Shown: in pieces, positions 1-9,062 of the stretch | Layout: each line of letters starts with the position of its first letter | How positions within the stretch are numbered: the first letter of the stretch is position 1 | DNA from: Candidatus Nitrosotalea sp. TS | Lineage (GTDB): Archaea > Thermoproteota > Nitrososphaeria > Nitrososphaerales > Nitrosopumilaceae | Direction: 5' to 3' | Assembly: GCF_011319465.1 (NCBI RefSeq) | Contig: NZ_RCMB01000018.1 | Location: 1-64,000 of the forward strand | Length of the DNA: 64,000 nt | Notes under the pieces: model-generated | The model's input: the letters and a program-made list of their open reading frames with translations, nothing else | What the model was told of the DNA's origin: nothing | Database searches by the model: none | Program-made: the position numbers and the translations under genes

Positions 1-38
1 AAAAATAGTATCCTGATTTCCACTAGAATGGATGACTG

Positions 39-272
39 ATGTTTGCAATGCACTCTAGTGCATACCTACTGATTAAATTCCACAGAATCAAGTTAACTAC
101 GGTTGGATCATGGCATCAAGTAATAAAGCTCGAACTTTTGAATTTCTTTGGAGTAAAAAGCTTAAGAAAACACATACTCATTTGTATAAGATGCGGTTCT
201 GACAATATTCAGCGGGGACAGAATATCATCAAGTGCACAGATTGCAGCAAGGTTATCTCCATCAAGTCATAA
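39..272 (+). CDS. Hypothetical small protein with C-terminal zinc-ribbon-like cysteines
   Basis: A 77-residue frame whose last third has two CxxC-type pairs (CIRC near residue 50 and CTDC near residue 66) with 12 residues between them, the spacing of a zinc ribbon. The N-terminal half has no recognisable domain and the start codon is uncertain. I do not recognise a family. It lies at the window edge ahead of other cysteine-rich microproteins. It could be a chance frame, although the paired CxxC motifs argue for a real C-terminus. Confidence 0.35.
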   Translation: MFAMHSSAYLLIKFHRIKLTTVGSWHQVIKLELLNFFGVKSLRKHILICIRCGSDNIQRGQNIIKCTDCSKVISIKS

Positions 273-333
273 TCTAGACATCAAATCTCTTGACATAGTC
301 AATCCATCAGGTCCTTACCTCGAGGTTTCTGCC

Positions 334-341
334 TTTATATA
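334..341 (+). promoter_or_regulatory. TATA box of the 33-residue ORF
   Basis: TTTATATA is centred about 25 nt before the ATG at 363, the spacing expected for a leaderless archaeal transcript. This is the main support for the short ORF downstream being expressed. Confidence 0.45.
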
Positions 342-362
342 ACCGCGAAAGTCGTACTAGAC

Positions 363-464
363 ATGTTAAAAGAAATAATTGCAAAATTGAAATCTTGCTC
401 TTGTAACAAGAAATCATCTGATGACATGAATACCGCAAAAAAATCCGAAGAATCAAAAAAGTAA
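363..464 (+). CDS. Putative leaderless microprotein, 33 aa, Lys/Ser rich
   Basis: The frame encodes 33 residues starting MLKEIIAKLKSCSC and ending in a lysine- and serine-rich tail. It has a CSC pair at residues 12-14. A TATA box sits one promoter spacing upstream. The N-terminal dozen residues could form an amphipathic helix. No family is recognised. At this length a chance ORF cannot be excluded; the promoter position is the best evidence for it. Confidence 0.35.
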   Translation: MLKEIIAKLKSCSCNKKSSDDMNTAKKSEESKK

Positions 465-681
465 AAAATAGATTCTAAACCCTTTTTGTTTTTCAATACA
501 GTATAAACTCCAAACAGACCACCTTACAACGTTATGAAATGCTGATGTGTATTTTCTTTGTAAAAAGGCGTAAGTTCCATCTATTGAATCAGCAACAAAA
601 TGAGACAGTCGTCAATATGTGCCTAGTAGTGTCCAATAATCATGCCAAATTTAAAATTAGTATCAATTCAAATCAAGTCAC

Positions 682-912
682 ATGCATAAAATACATAGTA
701 ACGCCAAGGCAGGACCGGCAATCAAGTGTATAGTCTGTGGGCGTAACGATACCGTTCATTGTACTAAATGTAAAACTCTTGTTTGCAGACATTGCCACAA
801 GCCAACCACCCAGGTTTATTGTGAGATATGTCTTGAAAAGCTTCCAAAGCATAAAACACATTGTGACAAAAAAATGGAATTGTCTTATAAAAAGTACAGT
901 AAACTGATGTAA
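682..912 (+). CDS. Small cysteine/histidine-rich zinc-finger protein
   Basis: A 76-residue protein with closely spaced metal-ligand pairs: CIVC, CTKC, CRHCH and CEIC between residues 16 and 51, followed by a basic tail. The density of CxxC pairs suggests two zinc sites in a B-box or RING-like arrangement, but I cannot name a family. TTTAAAATT at 650-658 lies about 28 nt before the ATG, which fits a leaderless start. A hairpin followed by a T run lies just past the stop. The frame on the opposite strand over this region is a shadow. Confidence 0.6.
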   Translation: MHKIHSNAKAGPAIKCIVCGRNDTVHCTKCKTLVCRHCHKPTTQVYCEICLEKLPKHKTHCDKKMELSYKKYSKLM

Positions 913-918
913 AATAAT

Positions 919-951
919 TCTAGTTCATTTTAGAACTAGATCTAATTTTTT
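919..951 (+). terminator. Hairpin plus T-run between convergent genes
   Basis: Arms TCTAGTTC (919-926) and GAACTAGA (933-940) form a perfect 8-bp stem with a 6-nt loop, followed by a run of six T at 946-951. It lies a few bases after the stop of the zinc-finger gene and touches the stop of the convergent sugar kinase gene, so it could end transcription in one or both directions. Confidence 0.5.
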
Positions 952-1950
952 GCTACAAAAGACAATACTTGACGCAATGTTGGTGGACTTCCTTGTGTAT
1001 TTTTTATGTAAAGTGCAGATGCACCATTTGCAAAGATGAGTCGTTCCTGCGTACTCAGGTTTGCAAGATACCCCATTATGTTTGCTGCATCCCATACATC
1101 TCCTGCACCAGTAGCAATAACAGGTTCGACTTGAAAGGACTTGGCAAATTCAACCTCGCTTCCATTTGACCAGTAGGATCCAGATGCGGTATGAAGATCT
1201 ATTGTTACTGGTATCTTCTTTGCCAGTTCTAGAACTAGTTTTTTTGTGTGCTCAGCATCAGAGATGGCTGCCAAGGCCATACTGTTTGAGCAATATGTTA
1301 CATTCATTCTCATTAATGCATAAAGAATTCAGACCAAAATGAAGTTCTTCTAGGGCTTCCTTGAATTCTTTGGGCCTTGTTTGTATATCAGCAGGATCTA
1401 GAAAATGAAGCGCAGCACTAGATTTTTCAAACGCAAACTTTGATAGTTCCGTTCCTTTCTTGTTGCTTGCCCAATTTGCCACAATGACAGCTTTGGAGTT
1501 TTTCAGTGCTTGTTGTTCCCTTGCTCCAAGCTTTTCAGGACCAAAATTTTCATTGTCGCCAAGATCAGAGAGCATTATATTTACAATGTTTTTGCCATCT
1601 TGAAATTCAAGAGCAGTAGTTCTGCCTGGTTTTCCATCAATTACAAAAAGTGATGCGTGTTCAAACTCTGAAAATACTTCAGTGAGAAGAGCAGATCCTG
1701 CCTTGTCTGCAACCGTAATTAGAGAGACTGGGCAACCAAGCCTTGCAAGAGCATATGCGACATTTGTGGCATTACCGCCTTTGAGATCCTTTTGCGGAAT
1801 GCCACGAATACTTCCACCAAGCTTACTTTTCTCAATAATCTGGCTGTAGACCTTGTCAAGATCAGATATTGAGATTATCCTATCAAGAAAAAAATCATTT
1901 AGAACAACAACTGGATCTACTAGGTTAATGGTGTCTAGTTTTTCTAGCAT
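942..1950 (-). CDS. PfkB/ribokinase-family carbohydrate kinase (one frameshift)
   Basis: The product belongs to the PfkB sugar kinase family, which phosphorylates a sugar or nucleoside with ATP. The N-terminal part (from 1950) has the substrate-side glycine motif LKGGNATNVAYALARLG. The C-terminal part has the catalytic signature VIATGAGDVWDAAN, containing the GAGD anion hole and catalytic Asp. The two parts are in different frames. The shift lies close to 1258-1266, where frame one stops after GLGSHL and the other frame continues SDAEHTKKL. The repaired length of about 335 residues is normal for the family. The substrate cannot be told from sequence. It lies 9 nt downstream of the thermosome stop side and reads in the same direction as ade and the thermosome. 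Confidence 0.8.
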
Positions 1951-1959
1951 GAAATGGTT

Positions 1960-3641
1960 CTAGCCCATTGGCGGCATTGGAGGTCCACCTCGTCCTCCTT
2001 TACCAGATGACGCAATTACATCATCTATTCTTAGAATCATGCACGCGGCTTCTGTTGCAGATTTTATTATCTGCTCCTTTACTGCCACTGGCTCTATGAT
2101 ATCAAGAGTGTACATATCAGCTACCCTTGTGTTTCGTGCATCAATTCCAGTCCATTTCTTACCCTGACTGTGCTTTGCACGCAGAGTAACCATGGTATTG
2201 ATTGGATCCATGCCAGCATTCTCGGCTATTGTCAACGGAATTATTTCAAGAGCTTCTGCATATTTTTTGATTGCAAGTTGTTCTCTTCCCTCAAATCTGT
2301 CTGCCCAGTCTTTTAGACTTGATGCGAGAAATTCTTCTGGGGCACCACCACCAGCTACAACTGCTGGTTTTTCAATTACATCTTTTACTACCATCAATGA
2401 ATCATGAAGTGATCTGTCTACTTCATCTACGACTCTTTGTGAGCCACCTCTAATTAGCACGGTAATTGCTTTTGGATTCTTACATCCTTCAACAAATGTC
2501 CACTTTTCTGTCTCCTACCTTTCTTTGTTCTACTAGTTCAGCAGAACCTAGATCCTTTGAAGTCATATCGTCAATATTGCTGCTAATTCTTCCACCAGTA
2601 GCTTTTGCAAGCTTTGTCATATCGCTTTCCTTTACTCTTCTTACTGAAAGAATTCCTTGTTTTGCAAGATAATGTTGTGCAATGTCATCTATTCCCTTTT
2701 GGCATATTAGGACATTAGCGCCAACTTCATGAATCTTGTCTACCATTGACTTTAGCATTCTATTTTCTTCCTCAAGGAACATCTGCATCTGAGTAGGATC
2801 GGTAATTCTAATCTCTGCACTCATCTCTGTCTTTTCAATTTCAAGAGCGGAATTTAGCAGAGCAATTTTTGCCTTTTCTATTTTTGTTGGCATGCCGCTA
2901 TGAACTATTTCTTTATCAAGTACAATGCCTTTGATGAGTTGTGTATTTCTAATCGAGCCACCTGCTTTCTTTTCTACTTTGATATTATCTAGATCAACTT
3001 TATTGCCTCCTTCCTCTTTTTCAGCTATTTGCAGGATTGCATCAACCACAAGTTTTGAAAGCATGCCACTGTCCTCTGAGATTAGTTTTGATTCCATGCT
3101 TGTTTTTGCAACCTTCAAAAGAATTTCCTTTTCATTTGTGCTAACAGGCTTGGCAAGCTCTTGGAAGAAGAGAAAGTGCCTTCTCTGAAGCAGCCTGGAA
3201 CCCTTCAATGATTACAGTAGCGTGAACATCTTTTTCTAAGAGTTCTTCAGCCTTTGCCAAAAGAGCTCCTCCAAAGACAACAGAGGATGTAGTTCCATCT
3301 CCCACTTCAGTATCTACTGTCTTTGAGATCTCTACCATCATCTTTGCTGCCGGATGCTGAACATCGATTTCCTTTAGAATAGTAGCACCGTCGTTTGTAA
3401 TTGTAACATCGCCCAATCCATCTACTAACATCTTGTCCATTCCTCGTGGGCCAAGGCTTGTTCGTACTAGTTCAGCAACAAGTTTTGCCGCTGAAATGTT
3501 ATTTTTCTGAGCATCTCGTCCCTTTTGCTGCAAGGCGCTCTCCTTTAGCACAAGAACAGGACCTTGTGGTGTTTGTTGAATTGAAGCCAAAATTATCTCT
3601 CTCTTTCGTGATTTAGTTTCCCCTTTTAATACCTTATCCAT
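1960..3641 (-). CDS. ths: Thermosome (group II chaperonin) subunit, two frameshifts
   Basis: ATP-dependent group II chaperonin subunit. The N-terminus carries [17 protein letters not shown] and [15 protein letters not shown], and GDGTTSSVV is the nucleotide-binding motif. The middle and C-terminal parts have the apical and equatorial sequences [17 protein letters not shown] and VVAGGGAPE. The C-terminus is glycine- and methionine-rich ([12 protein letters not shown]), typical of thermosomes. The gene is broken twice: near 3165, where [10 protein letters not shown] must join FQELAKP, and near 2505, where GD must join EKWTFVEGC. The repaired length of about 560 residues is normal. The start overlaps the end of ade by 8 nt. 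Because this chaperonin is essential, I infer sequence errors rather than decay. Confidence 0.93.
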
Positions 3642-5406
3642 CCAAAATTTTGAGATAGGTTCTGTTTTTTACATCTATTACGCCATTATACAAAATTCTG
3701 ATCTCTGGCAATGCAAGAAACGGTAAAAAGAGCGGGATCAGGTGAGGTTGTTTAAATCGACATCCTGTCTCAACTAGCTTTTCATCAACCTCATTGTACT
3801 TGGCTACTGCTTCCTCAAGTGGCAATTTGGAGACTAGCCCTGCAACCGGCATTTCAAATTTACATATTATTTTTCCATCTTTTGCAGCAACCATCCCGCC
3901 TTGTGTTTTTACTAGCTCGTTTGCCACAAAAGCCATGTCCTTTTCATTTGAACCAATTACGATCAAGTCATTTTCATGAAAACTCTGTGTACATCCAAAG
4001 GCCCCAGTTTTTCCTCCAAAATTCTTCAGGAATCCAACACATTTCCGTCCAGTACCATATGTTCTATCTATTGCTGCTACCTTCCAGACATCTTTCTCTT
4101 GAGAAGCAACCACATTTCCGTCCTTTACGCAAAGCTCCTCATGATCCTTTCTTGTTATAATTTCAGTATCTAGCCGGATTACAAGGGCTTGTGCCGAGTC
4201 CCCTTTGCTTTTGACCACAAAATCATTCTCTGTAAATTTACGCCTCACCTTTACCGTTTCTGTTATCCATTTTGAGATTGCTAGTTTTGCATTTTTGAAT
4301 ACAGGTCTGCCGTGGGCCACCATTAATTTTCCTCCTACGAAGACCTTGTCTGGTTTTAACTTGTTTAGATCATCGAAAACTAGAATGTCGGCAAGTTTGC
4401 CTGGAGCAATTCCTCCCAAGTCTTTGCCCATCTTATAATATTCAAAACAGTTTCTGGATGCAATTGTTATTGCATCTATCAATTCCATTCCCATAGATAT
4501 TGATTTTCTGATACAATGATCAATCATGCCAAAATCTAAGAGATCCTTTGGGGTTACTCCATCAGTGCAAAACATCAGCCTATCAAGATAGGTTTTTTGC
4601 AATAGTACGTTTGGTATTATCTTATCAAGATCTCTTCGTATCGATCCTTCCCTCATCATAACCCACATTCCAAGTCGTAGTCTTTCCATCACTTGATCAT
4701 AGTCTATTGGCTCATGACATGAAAATATTCCAGATGCAATGTAGGCATTTAGCTTCTTGTCGCTAGCACCTGCAGTGTGACCGTTTATGATTCCATCATT
4801 TTCAAGAATGTAATTCATACTTTGAATTGTTTTTGGATCCTGCGTTGTGACCTTGGTCCAGGAAAATACTTCTCCCATGCCAAGAACATTTTCTAGCTCA
4901 AAGGCCCTCTTCTGTTCTGTCAGTGACATTGTTCTTGCATGGCTAAACTTTCTGTCAACTGGAAGACCACCCGGTATCATATGAAATACCCTTATTGGTA
5001 AATTCTCTGTCATCCTGACGAATTCCCTAAAGCCCCTGTATCCGCAAACACTTACGATATCAATTGGATCTGAAAATAATGTTGTAGTACCACATAGAAG
5101 AGAATGCTTTGCAAGCTCAGAAGGCAAGATATACTGATCCATGTGTATATGGGAATCTGCAAATCCAGGTGTGACAAATTTTTCTTCCAAATCAATGGTT
5201 ACAGTTTTTTCACCGATAGTGTGCGATGCGTCCTTTCCAACATATGCAATTCTATCTTGTAAAACGGCAATCTGTGTTTGCGGCGTTGTTTCTCTCGAAT
5301 AGACATTAACAAGTTTGCAGTTTTTCAATACAATGTCTGCTTTTTTTTCACCCATTGCAACTTTGTTTAGTGGACCAATCATTGATGCAAGGGAGCTGGC
5401 CTTCAC
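3634..5406 (-). CDS. ade: Adenine deaminase
   Basis: 590 residues, matching the archaeal and bacterial Ade family that converts adenine to hypoxanthine and ammonia in purine salvage. The amidohydrolase metal motif HIHMDQ follows the loop [11 protein letters not shown] near residue 85-90. Further conserved stretches include the GHTAG motif, SCHEP and MFCTDGVTP, which carries the metal-binding Asp. The C-terminal third is the Ade-specific domain. Translation starts at a GTG with a TATA-like box about 26 nt upstream, consistent with a leaderless mRNA. The 3' end overlaps the thermosome start. The gene diverges from rpl44e. Confidence 0.93.
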   Translation of the reverse strand: MKASSLASMIGPLNKVAMGEKKADIVLKNCKLVNVYSRETTPQTQIAVLQDRIAYVGKDASHTIGEKTVTIDLEEKFVTPGFADSHIHMDQYILPSELAKHSLLCGTTTLFSDPIDIVSVCGYRGFREFVRMTENLPIRVFHMIPGGLPVDRKFSHARTMSLTEQKRAFELENVLGMGEVFSWTKVTTQDPKTIQSMNYILENDGIINGHTAGASDKKLNAYIASGIFSCHEPIDYDQVMERLRLGMWVMMREGSIRRDLDKIIPNVLLQKTYLDRLMFCTDGVTPKDLLDFGMIDHCIRKSISMGMELIDAITIASRNCFEYYKMGKDLGGIAPGKLADILVFDDLNKLKPDKVFVGGKLMVAHGRPVFKNAKLAISKWITETVKVRRKFTENDFVVKSKGDSAQALVIRLDTEIITRKDHEELCVKDGNVVASQEKDVWKVAAIDRTYGTGRKCVGFLKNFGGKTGAFGCTQSFHENDLIVIGSNEKDMAFVANELVKTQGGMVAAKDGKIICKFEMPVAGLVSKLPLEEAVAKYNEVDEKLVETGCRFKQPHLIPLFLPFLALPEIRILYNGVIDVKNRTYLKILDG

Positions 5407-5428
5407 AAAATGACTTTGGACAAATACA

Positions 5429-5436
5429 TTATTAAA
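5429..5436 (-). promoter_or_regulatory. TATA box of ade
   Basis: On the minus strand this reads TTTAATAA, centred about 26 nt before the GTG start of ade at 5406. It shares a 67-bp divergent intergenic region with the rpl44e promoter. Confidence 0.5.
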
Positions 5437-5442
5437 GCGATG

Positions 5443-5450
5443 TTTAAATT
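5443..5450 (+). promoter_or_regulatory. TATA box of rpl44e
   Basis: TTTAAATT is centred about 27 nt before the ATG at 5474, which places the expected transcription start at the first codon of L44e. Confidence 0.55.
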
Positions 5451-5473
5451 ACGGTCAGCCATCGTCTTCTTTT

Positions 5474-5753
5474 ATGAACATGCCCAAGGAGATCAGACGA
5501 TACTGTCGCAAGTGTAAGAAGCATACGCTACAGAAGGTCTCCTTGTACAAGGCAGGAAAAAGAAGAGGCTCTGCAATAGGTGAAAGAAGACACGCCGAAG
5601 ACAAGAAAGGATACGGTGGTCAGAAATTCCCCAAGTTAGCCAAGCCTGCAAAGACTACAAAGAAGATGACACCCATTTTCACGTGTCCTGAATGTAAAAA
5701 GAAATGGAACGTGCCAGGAATAAGACTAAGAAAGTTGGAGCTTGGTTGCATAA
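5474..5753 (+). CDS. rpl44e: Large-subunit ribosomal protein L44e (stop lost by frameshift)
   Basis: The archaeal/eukaryotic ribosomal protein L44e (eL42) of the 50S subunit. It begins MNMPKEIRRYCRKCKKHT, giving the first CxxC pair, and has the second pair in FTCPECKKKW; together they bind zinc. The conserved loop GGQKFPKLAKPAKTTKK is present. The last codons read KLELGCI and run in frame into S27e. If one G of the GG at 5744-5745 is removed, the frame reads KLELVA followed by TAA, and that TAA overlaps the ATG of S27e as TAATG. I therefore place the true end at 5753. Confidence 0.93.
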
Positions 5754-5950
5754 TGAAAAAGGCTCAAATCCTCATCCCAAAACCAGGAAGTAAATTCCAG
5801 CGAGTTCAGTGCAAAGAATGCGGAGAGGAAAGTGTTGTTTACTCTCATGTTTCTACCACAGTTGCATGCAAGGCCTGTGGCAATACATTGGCTGAACCAA
5901 CAGGTTCCATTGCAGACATTAACGGTAAAGTGCTAGGCAGCGCCGAGTAG
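5753..5950 (+). CDS. rps27e: Small-subunit ribosomal protein S27e
   Basis: A 65-residue S27e (eS27) of the 30S subunit. It starts MKKAQILIPKPGSKF and has the four-cysteine zinc ribbon CKEC and CKAC around residues 20-43, with the family motif YSHVSTTVACKACGNTLAEPTG split around it. The ATG lies in a TAATG stop-start junction with L44e, so the two are translationally coupled once the upstream frameshift is corrected. As given, the two read as one 158-residue frame. The 3' end overlaps convergent cobY by 18 nt. Confidence 0.93.
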   Translation: MKKAQILIPKPGSKFQRVQCKECGEESVVYSHVSTTVACKACGNTLAEPTGSIADINGKVLGSAE

Positions 5951-6517
5951 ATCGCAGTCGCTTTTTGTGTTAAGGTTTATCGCAACACGCTTGTCATCAA
6001 TTACAACATATGATTCTTGTACAGGTTCCATGCCCACAATTATTTTTGGATTTACAATCGATATGCCTGTAAATGCACATTCCTCCCCGTTGTAATTTAC
6101 TAGATATTCTGGTTTTACTCCAATCAGGTCCAAGAACTTTTTGCTTACAAGGACACTTGTCCATGATTTCCTGTTTTCAAAATCACTTACAATTTTTTGT
6201 ACGATTTCAGAATCTAATAATGCAAGGTCGCCTGACACTACAAAGACATCATCATCAAAACTTTCTAGTATATGATTTAGATCTTCCACATATCCTTCTC
6301 CCTTGGTTTCAACTGTGGACATGCCAAGATCCTTTACAAACTGGGATGTTTTTGGAGCATTACAACTCGTAGCACACACTATTTTGGAAAAACATCCAGA
6401 CTCGTCTAATGCGGAAATAACATGTTGGATAATTGGTTTTTTGTATTTGAGAAGAAGTTTTTCTTGGACTGACTCCATCCTTGTACCCTTGCCTCCGCAC
6501 ATTACAAGGCCGATCAT
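5933..6517 (-). CDS. cobY: GTP:adenosylcobinamide-phosphate guanylyltransferase
   Basis: The archaeal CobY, which transfers GMP from GTP to adenosylcobinamide phosphate in the nucleotide-loop assembly of cobalamin. The nucleotidyltransferase signature is at the N-terminus (IGLVMCGGKGTRM), followed by VVSGDLALLDSE as the metal-binding region and a C-terminal VAINLNTKSD motif. At 194 residues the length fits. It overlaps cobS by 4 nt and is the last gene of a cobalamin operon. Its tail overlaps the end of rps27e on the other strand. MobA-like enzymes share the fold, but the operon settles the assignment. Confidence 0.9.
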   Translation of the reverse strand: MIGLVMCGGKGTRMESVQEKLLLKYKKPIIQHVISALDESGCFSKIVCATSCNAPKTSQFVKDLGMSTVETKGEGYVEDLNHILESFDDDVFVVSGDLALLDSEIVQKIVSDFENRKSWTSVLVSKKFLDLIGVKPEYLVNYNGEECAFTGISIVNPKIIVGMEPVQESYVVIDDKRVAINLNTKSDCDLLGAA

Positions 6518-7239
6518 CTTGATGCAAAAATTATCAGCGATGCAAGTCTTACAAGTTCATTGCTTGCCCCAAATACGTCGCCTGAAATTCCCCCAAAGCT
6601 CCTGTTTGCCACAGCAAGAAGCAAAAATGACATCCCAATAGTAACACCTGTTACTATTATTCCAGTAATGCCACCTAGAATGATGGCAGGTGCTATTGCC
6701 AGTATAGATGCCACGGCTAATTTGGCGGGACTTTTCATAAATTGTGTAAATGGAGAGCTAAGCCCTTGCCATGCAGAAGATCCTCGGTTTGCTTGTAAAA
6801 CCATGGCAAACTTTGCCATAAGCTCGCTAACCAATATTGCCTCAAATAGAACAAAACCCTTCATCATTGAAATTGACATTATCATTCCAGCAGCATAAAG
6901 AACTACAGTAACCACACCTGCCGAGCCTACTGCGGGGTCCCGCATTGCCTTGAGTTTCTTTTCCTTTGTTCCCTTTGCCATCATACCATCAGCAAAATCA
7001 CAAAGAGCATCGGTATGATGTATTCCCGTAATGATCACAAGCGCTCCTGTTAGAACAAGGCCGACAATTAACGGCTGAACATACAAAGAGAGCCCATAGC
7101 CTGCACCACCAATCATCAGTCCAATTAATGCACCAGCGATTGGGAAAAGATACATGTTTTTTGCAACAATATCAAGCTCTGCACCTTTTGACGGAATAAT
7201 TGTTAGAAATGAAATTACCGAGGCTATTCCTTTAAACAA
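6514..7239 (-). CDS. cobS: Adenosylcobinamide-GDP ribazoletransferase (cobalamin synthase)
   Basis: An integral membrane CobS of 241 residues with about six hydrophobic segments, which joins AdoCbi-GDP to alpha-ribazole as the last steps of cobalamin synthesis. The catalytic motif HHTDALCDFADGMMAKG near residue 75-90 carries the aspartates that bind Mg2+. It overlaps cobY (ATGA) and overlaps the end of cbiB by 8 nt. Confidence 0.93.
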   Translation of the reverse strand: MFKGIASVISFLTIIPSKGAELDIVAKNMYLFPIAGALIGLMIGGAGYGLSLYVQPLIVGLVLTGALVIITGIHHTDALCDFADGMMAKGTKEKKLKAMRDPAVGSAGVVTVVLYAAGMIMSISMMKGFVLFEAILVSELMAKFAMVLQANRGSSAWQGLSSPFTQFMKSPAKLAVASILAIAPAIILGGITGIIVTGVTIGMSFLLLAVANRSFGGISGDVFGASNELVRLASLIIFASR

Positions 7240-8224
7240 GACTCCACCATCCCAAGTAAGACAAAATTACAGCCATTGGAATTGTAAACAACAGGGCAAA
7301 CAAAATAGTTGTAACTTTCATTATAGATATAGCAGTCTTGAAATGTTTCTCTGTAAACTCTGTGCTGCCGTCACCCAAGACATAGTGATCTAGTTTTTCA
7401 AATTTTACTCCCAGAGCTCCTGCCATTGTTGCCATTGGATATCCAGCATTTGGGCTCTCAGTCTTTGGACCGTCTCGCTTCATGACTTCAAGTGAGTGTT
7501 TCCAGTTGCTGCCTACAATTATGCTTGCAAGTATCATGATCAAACTTGTCAGCCTTGAAGGTACAAAGTTTAGCACCTTATCACAATTTGCCCCAAACCA
7601 TCCCAAGTTTCTAAAAAGATCAGTCTTGTACCCAATCATTGAATCTACAGTGTTTACTGTTCGATAAACAAAAGCCCCCACAAGTCCAAAAAATGCAAAG
7701 TAAAACAAAGGACCTGTGATTCCATCCACTGTATTCTCACTTATGCTCTCAAGTGTAGCAGAGATGATGTGTTGCTTGTCTAGATTTTTTGTGTTTCGCT
7801 TCACTATCATGGATAGTTTTGCCCTTGCTTGATCTAGATCATTTCTTGACAGAGAGTCCATGATTTGTGATGCGTGCCTTTGCATTCCCTTGACTGCAAT
7901 TGTAGTCTTTAGCAGCAATCCAATTGCAAACACAGAACCTGCCAGGACTAGAATCTTTGGCAATTCATTCAAATCAAGACTGGCAAGATATGCAAAGACT
8001 TGACCAATGTAAAATGTCAAAACAGCAACAAGTGTCACTATAGAAACAACGAGAACCAGTCCCCCTAATTTTTCCGATGCAGAATTATTTGATCTTACCA
8101 ATGGCGCAAACTTGCCAATCAGTGTTCCAATCCAAACTGTTGGATGATATCTGTTTTTTGGATCTCCAAGTACAAGATCAAGTGAAATAGCAAGTATAAC
8201 TGATAGAACAAGTACTAGCATCAT
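7232..8224 (-). CDS. cbiB: Adenosylcobinamide-phosphate synthase
   Basis: A 330-residue membrane protein of the CbiB/CobD family that attaches aminopropanol phosphate to adenosylcobyric acid. It has the N-terminal GDPKNRYHPTVWIG motif, SENTVDGITGPLFYFAFFG and AYRTVNT-like YRTVNTVDSMIGYK, all family hallmarks. It has several membrane segments. Its ATG overlaps the TGA of the upstream cbiP reading frame, which shows that the two genes are coupled and fixes the end of cbiP. Confidence 0.93.
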   Translation of the reverse strand: MMLVLVLSVILAISLDLVLGDPKNRYHPTVWIGTLIGKFAPLVRSNNSASEKLGGLVLVVSIVTLVAVLTFYIGQVFAYLASLDLNELPKILVLAGSVFAIGLLLKTTIAVKGMQRHASQIMDSLSRNDLDQARAKLSMIVKRNTKNLDKQHIISATLESISENTVDGITGPLFYFAFFGLVGAFVYRTVNTVDSMIGYKTDLFRNLGWFGANCDKVLNFVPSRLTSLIMILASIIVGSNWKHSLEVMKRDGPKTESPNAGYPMATMAGALGVKFEKLDHYVLGDGSTEFTEKHFKTAISIMKVTTILFALLFTIPMAVILSYLGWWSLV

Positions 8225-9062
8225 TTCAAAAGACCACGTATCGCTTTCATATTTAGACTTGATCTCACGACGCGACTTAAATTCTCTATCTCTTTGTCAA
8301 GGGATCGTATGTATCGCGTGGTAAACGATACTTGTTTGGGATTTGCATGCAATGAATCCTCATCTGGGATATTAAATTTTAAGAGCGGGATTGTCCCAAA
8401 TACTGGCCTGCCGTCTTCTTCTTTAACATCACAAAGCCCGGACGTAAAATATCAATATCTCCTCGAAACTTGTTTATTACATATCCCTTGACAAATCTCT
8501 TGTATTCTCCCTCAAGCAGATCTAGTGTTCCCACTATACTAGCAAAGGTTCCTCCCTTGTCTATATCAGATATCAGAATTACTGGCGATGAACAATGCTT
8601 GGCCATTTTCATGTTAGCTATATCATATTTTTGCATGTTTATCTCTGCAGGAGAACCTGCTCCTTCCAGAATGACAAGATCATATTGTTCCCTTAGATTA
8701 TCAAGCGATTTCTTTGCCACGTCAAGCCCTCTTGTAAGAGAGAACTTTTTGTAATATTCATCGGCGCGCATTTTTTTATAGAACTTTCCCTTGACAAAGA
8801 CTTCACTTTTGTAATCTCCAAGGGGTTTTAGTAGAATTGGATTCATGTGTGGAGATATATCTGTCCTGGCTGCAATGGCCTGAATTGCCTGGGCCCGTGA
8901 GATCTCAAAATCATCACTTCGATAAGAATATGATGACATGTTTTGTGATTTGAAAGGGGCTACCCTATAACCTTCATCTGCAAAAATTCTGCACAGTGCA
9001 GTGACAAGAGTTGTCTTGCCTGCACCAGAAGACGTTCCTTGAATCATTAATGTTTTTGTCAT
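8221..9062 (-). CDS. cbiP: Cobyric acid synthase-like protein without glutaminase domain (one frameshift)
   Basis: The N-terminal domain is that of CobQ/CbiP, the ATP-dependent enzyme that amidates cobyrinic acid side chains: P-loop IQGTSSGAGKTTLV, FKSQNMSSYSY, then ILEGAGSPAEINM and VILISDIDKGGTFAS. A frameshift near 8437-8447 breaks the frame after RPG. The other frame then continues EEDGRPVFGTIPLLKFNIP and DEDSLHA, and ends KAIRGLLK with a TGA that overlaps the cbiB ATG. The total is about 280 residues, against about 480-500 for the usual enzyme. The whole C-terminal type-1 glutamine amidotransferase domain is absent and no room exists for it. Operon context supports the pathway; how ammonia is supplied is open. 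Confidence 0.85.

Noticed and set aside
539-733. A 64-codon open frame on the plus strand between the microprotein genes
   Set aside because: No motif, low-complexity AT-rich composition, and it overlaps the promoter and start of the better-supported zinc-finger gene.
1258-3641. Programmed ribosomal frameshifting in the sugar kinase and thermosome genes
   Set aside because: The shift sites differ in sequence, lack a common slippery motif, and similar breaks occur in many unrelated genes of the window.
5474-5950. A genuine L44e-S27e fusion protein
   Set aside because: A single-base correction yields a perfect TAATG stop-start junction and normal protein ends, which is far more likely.
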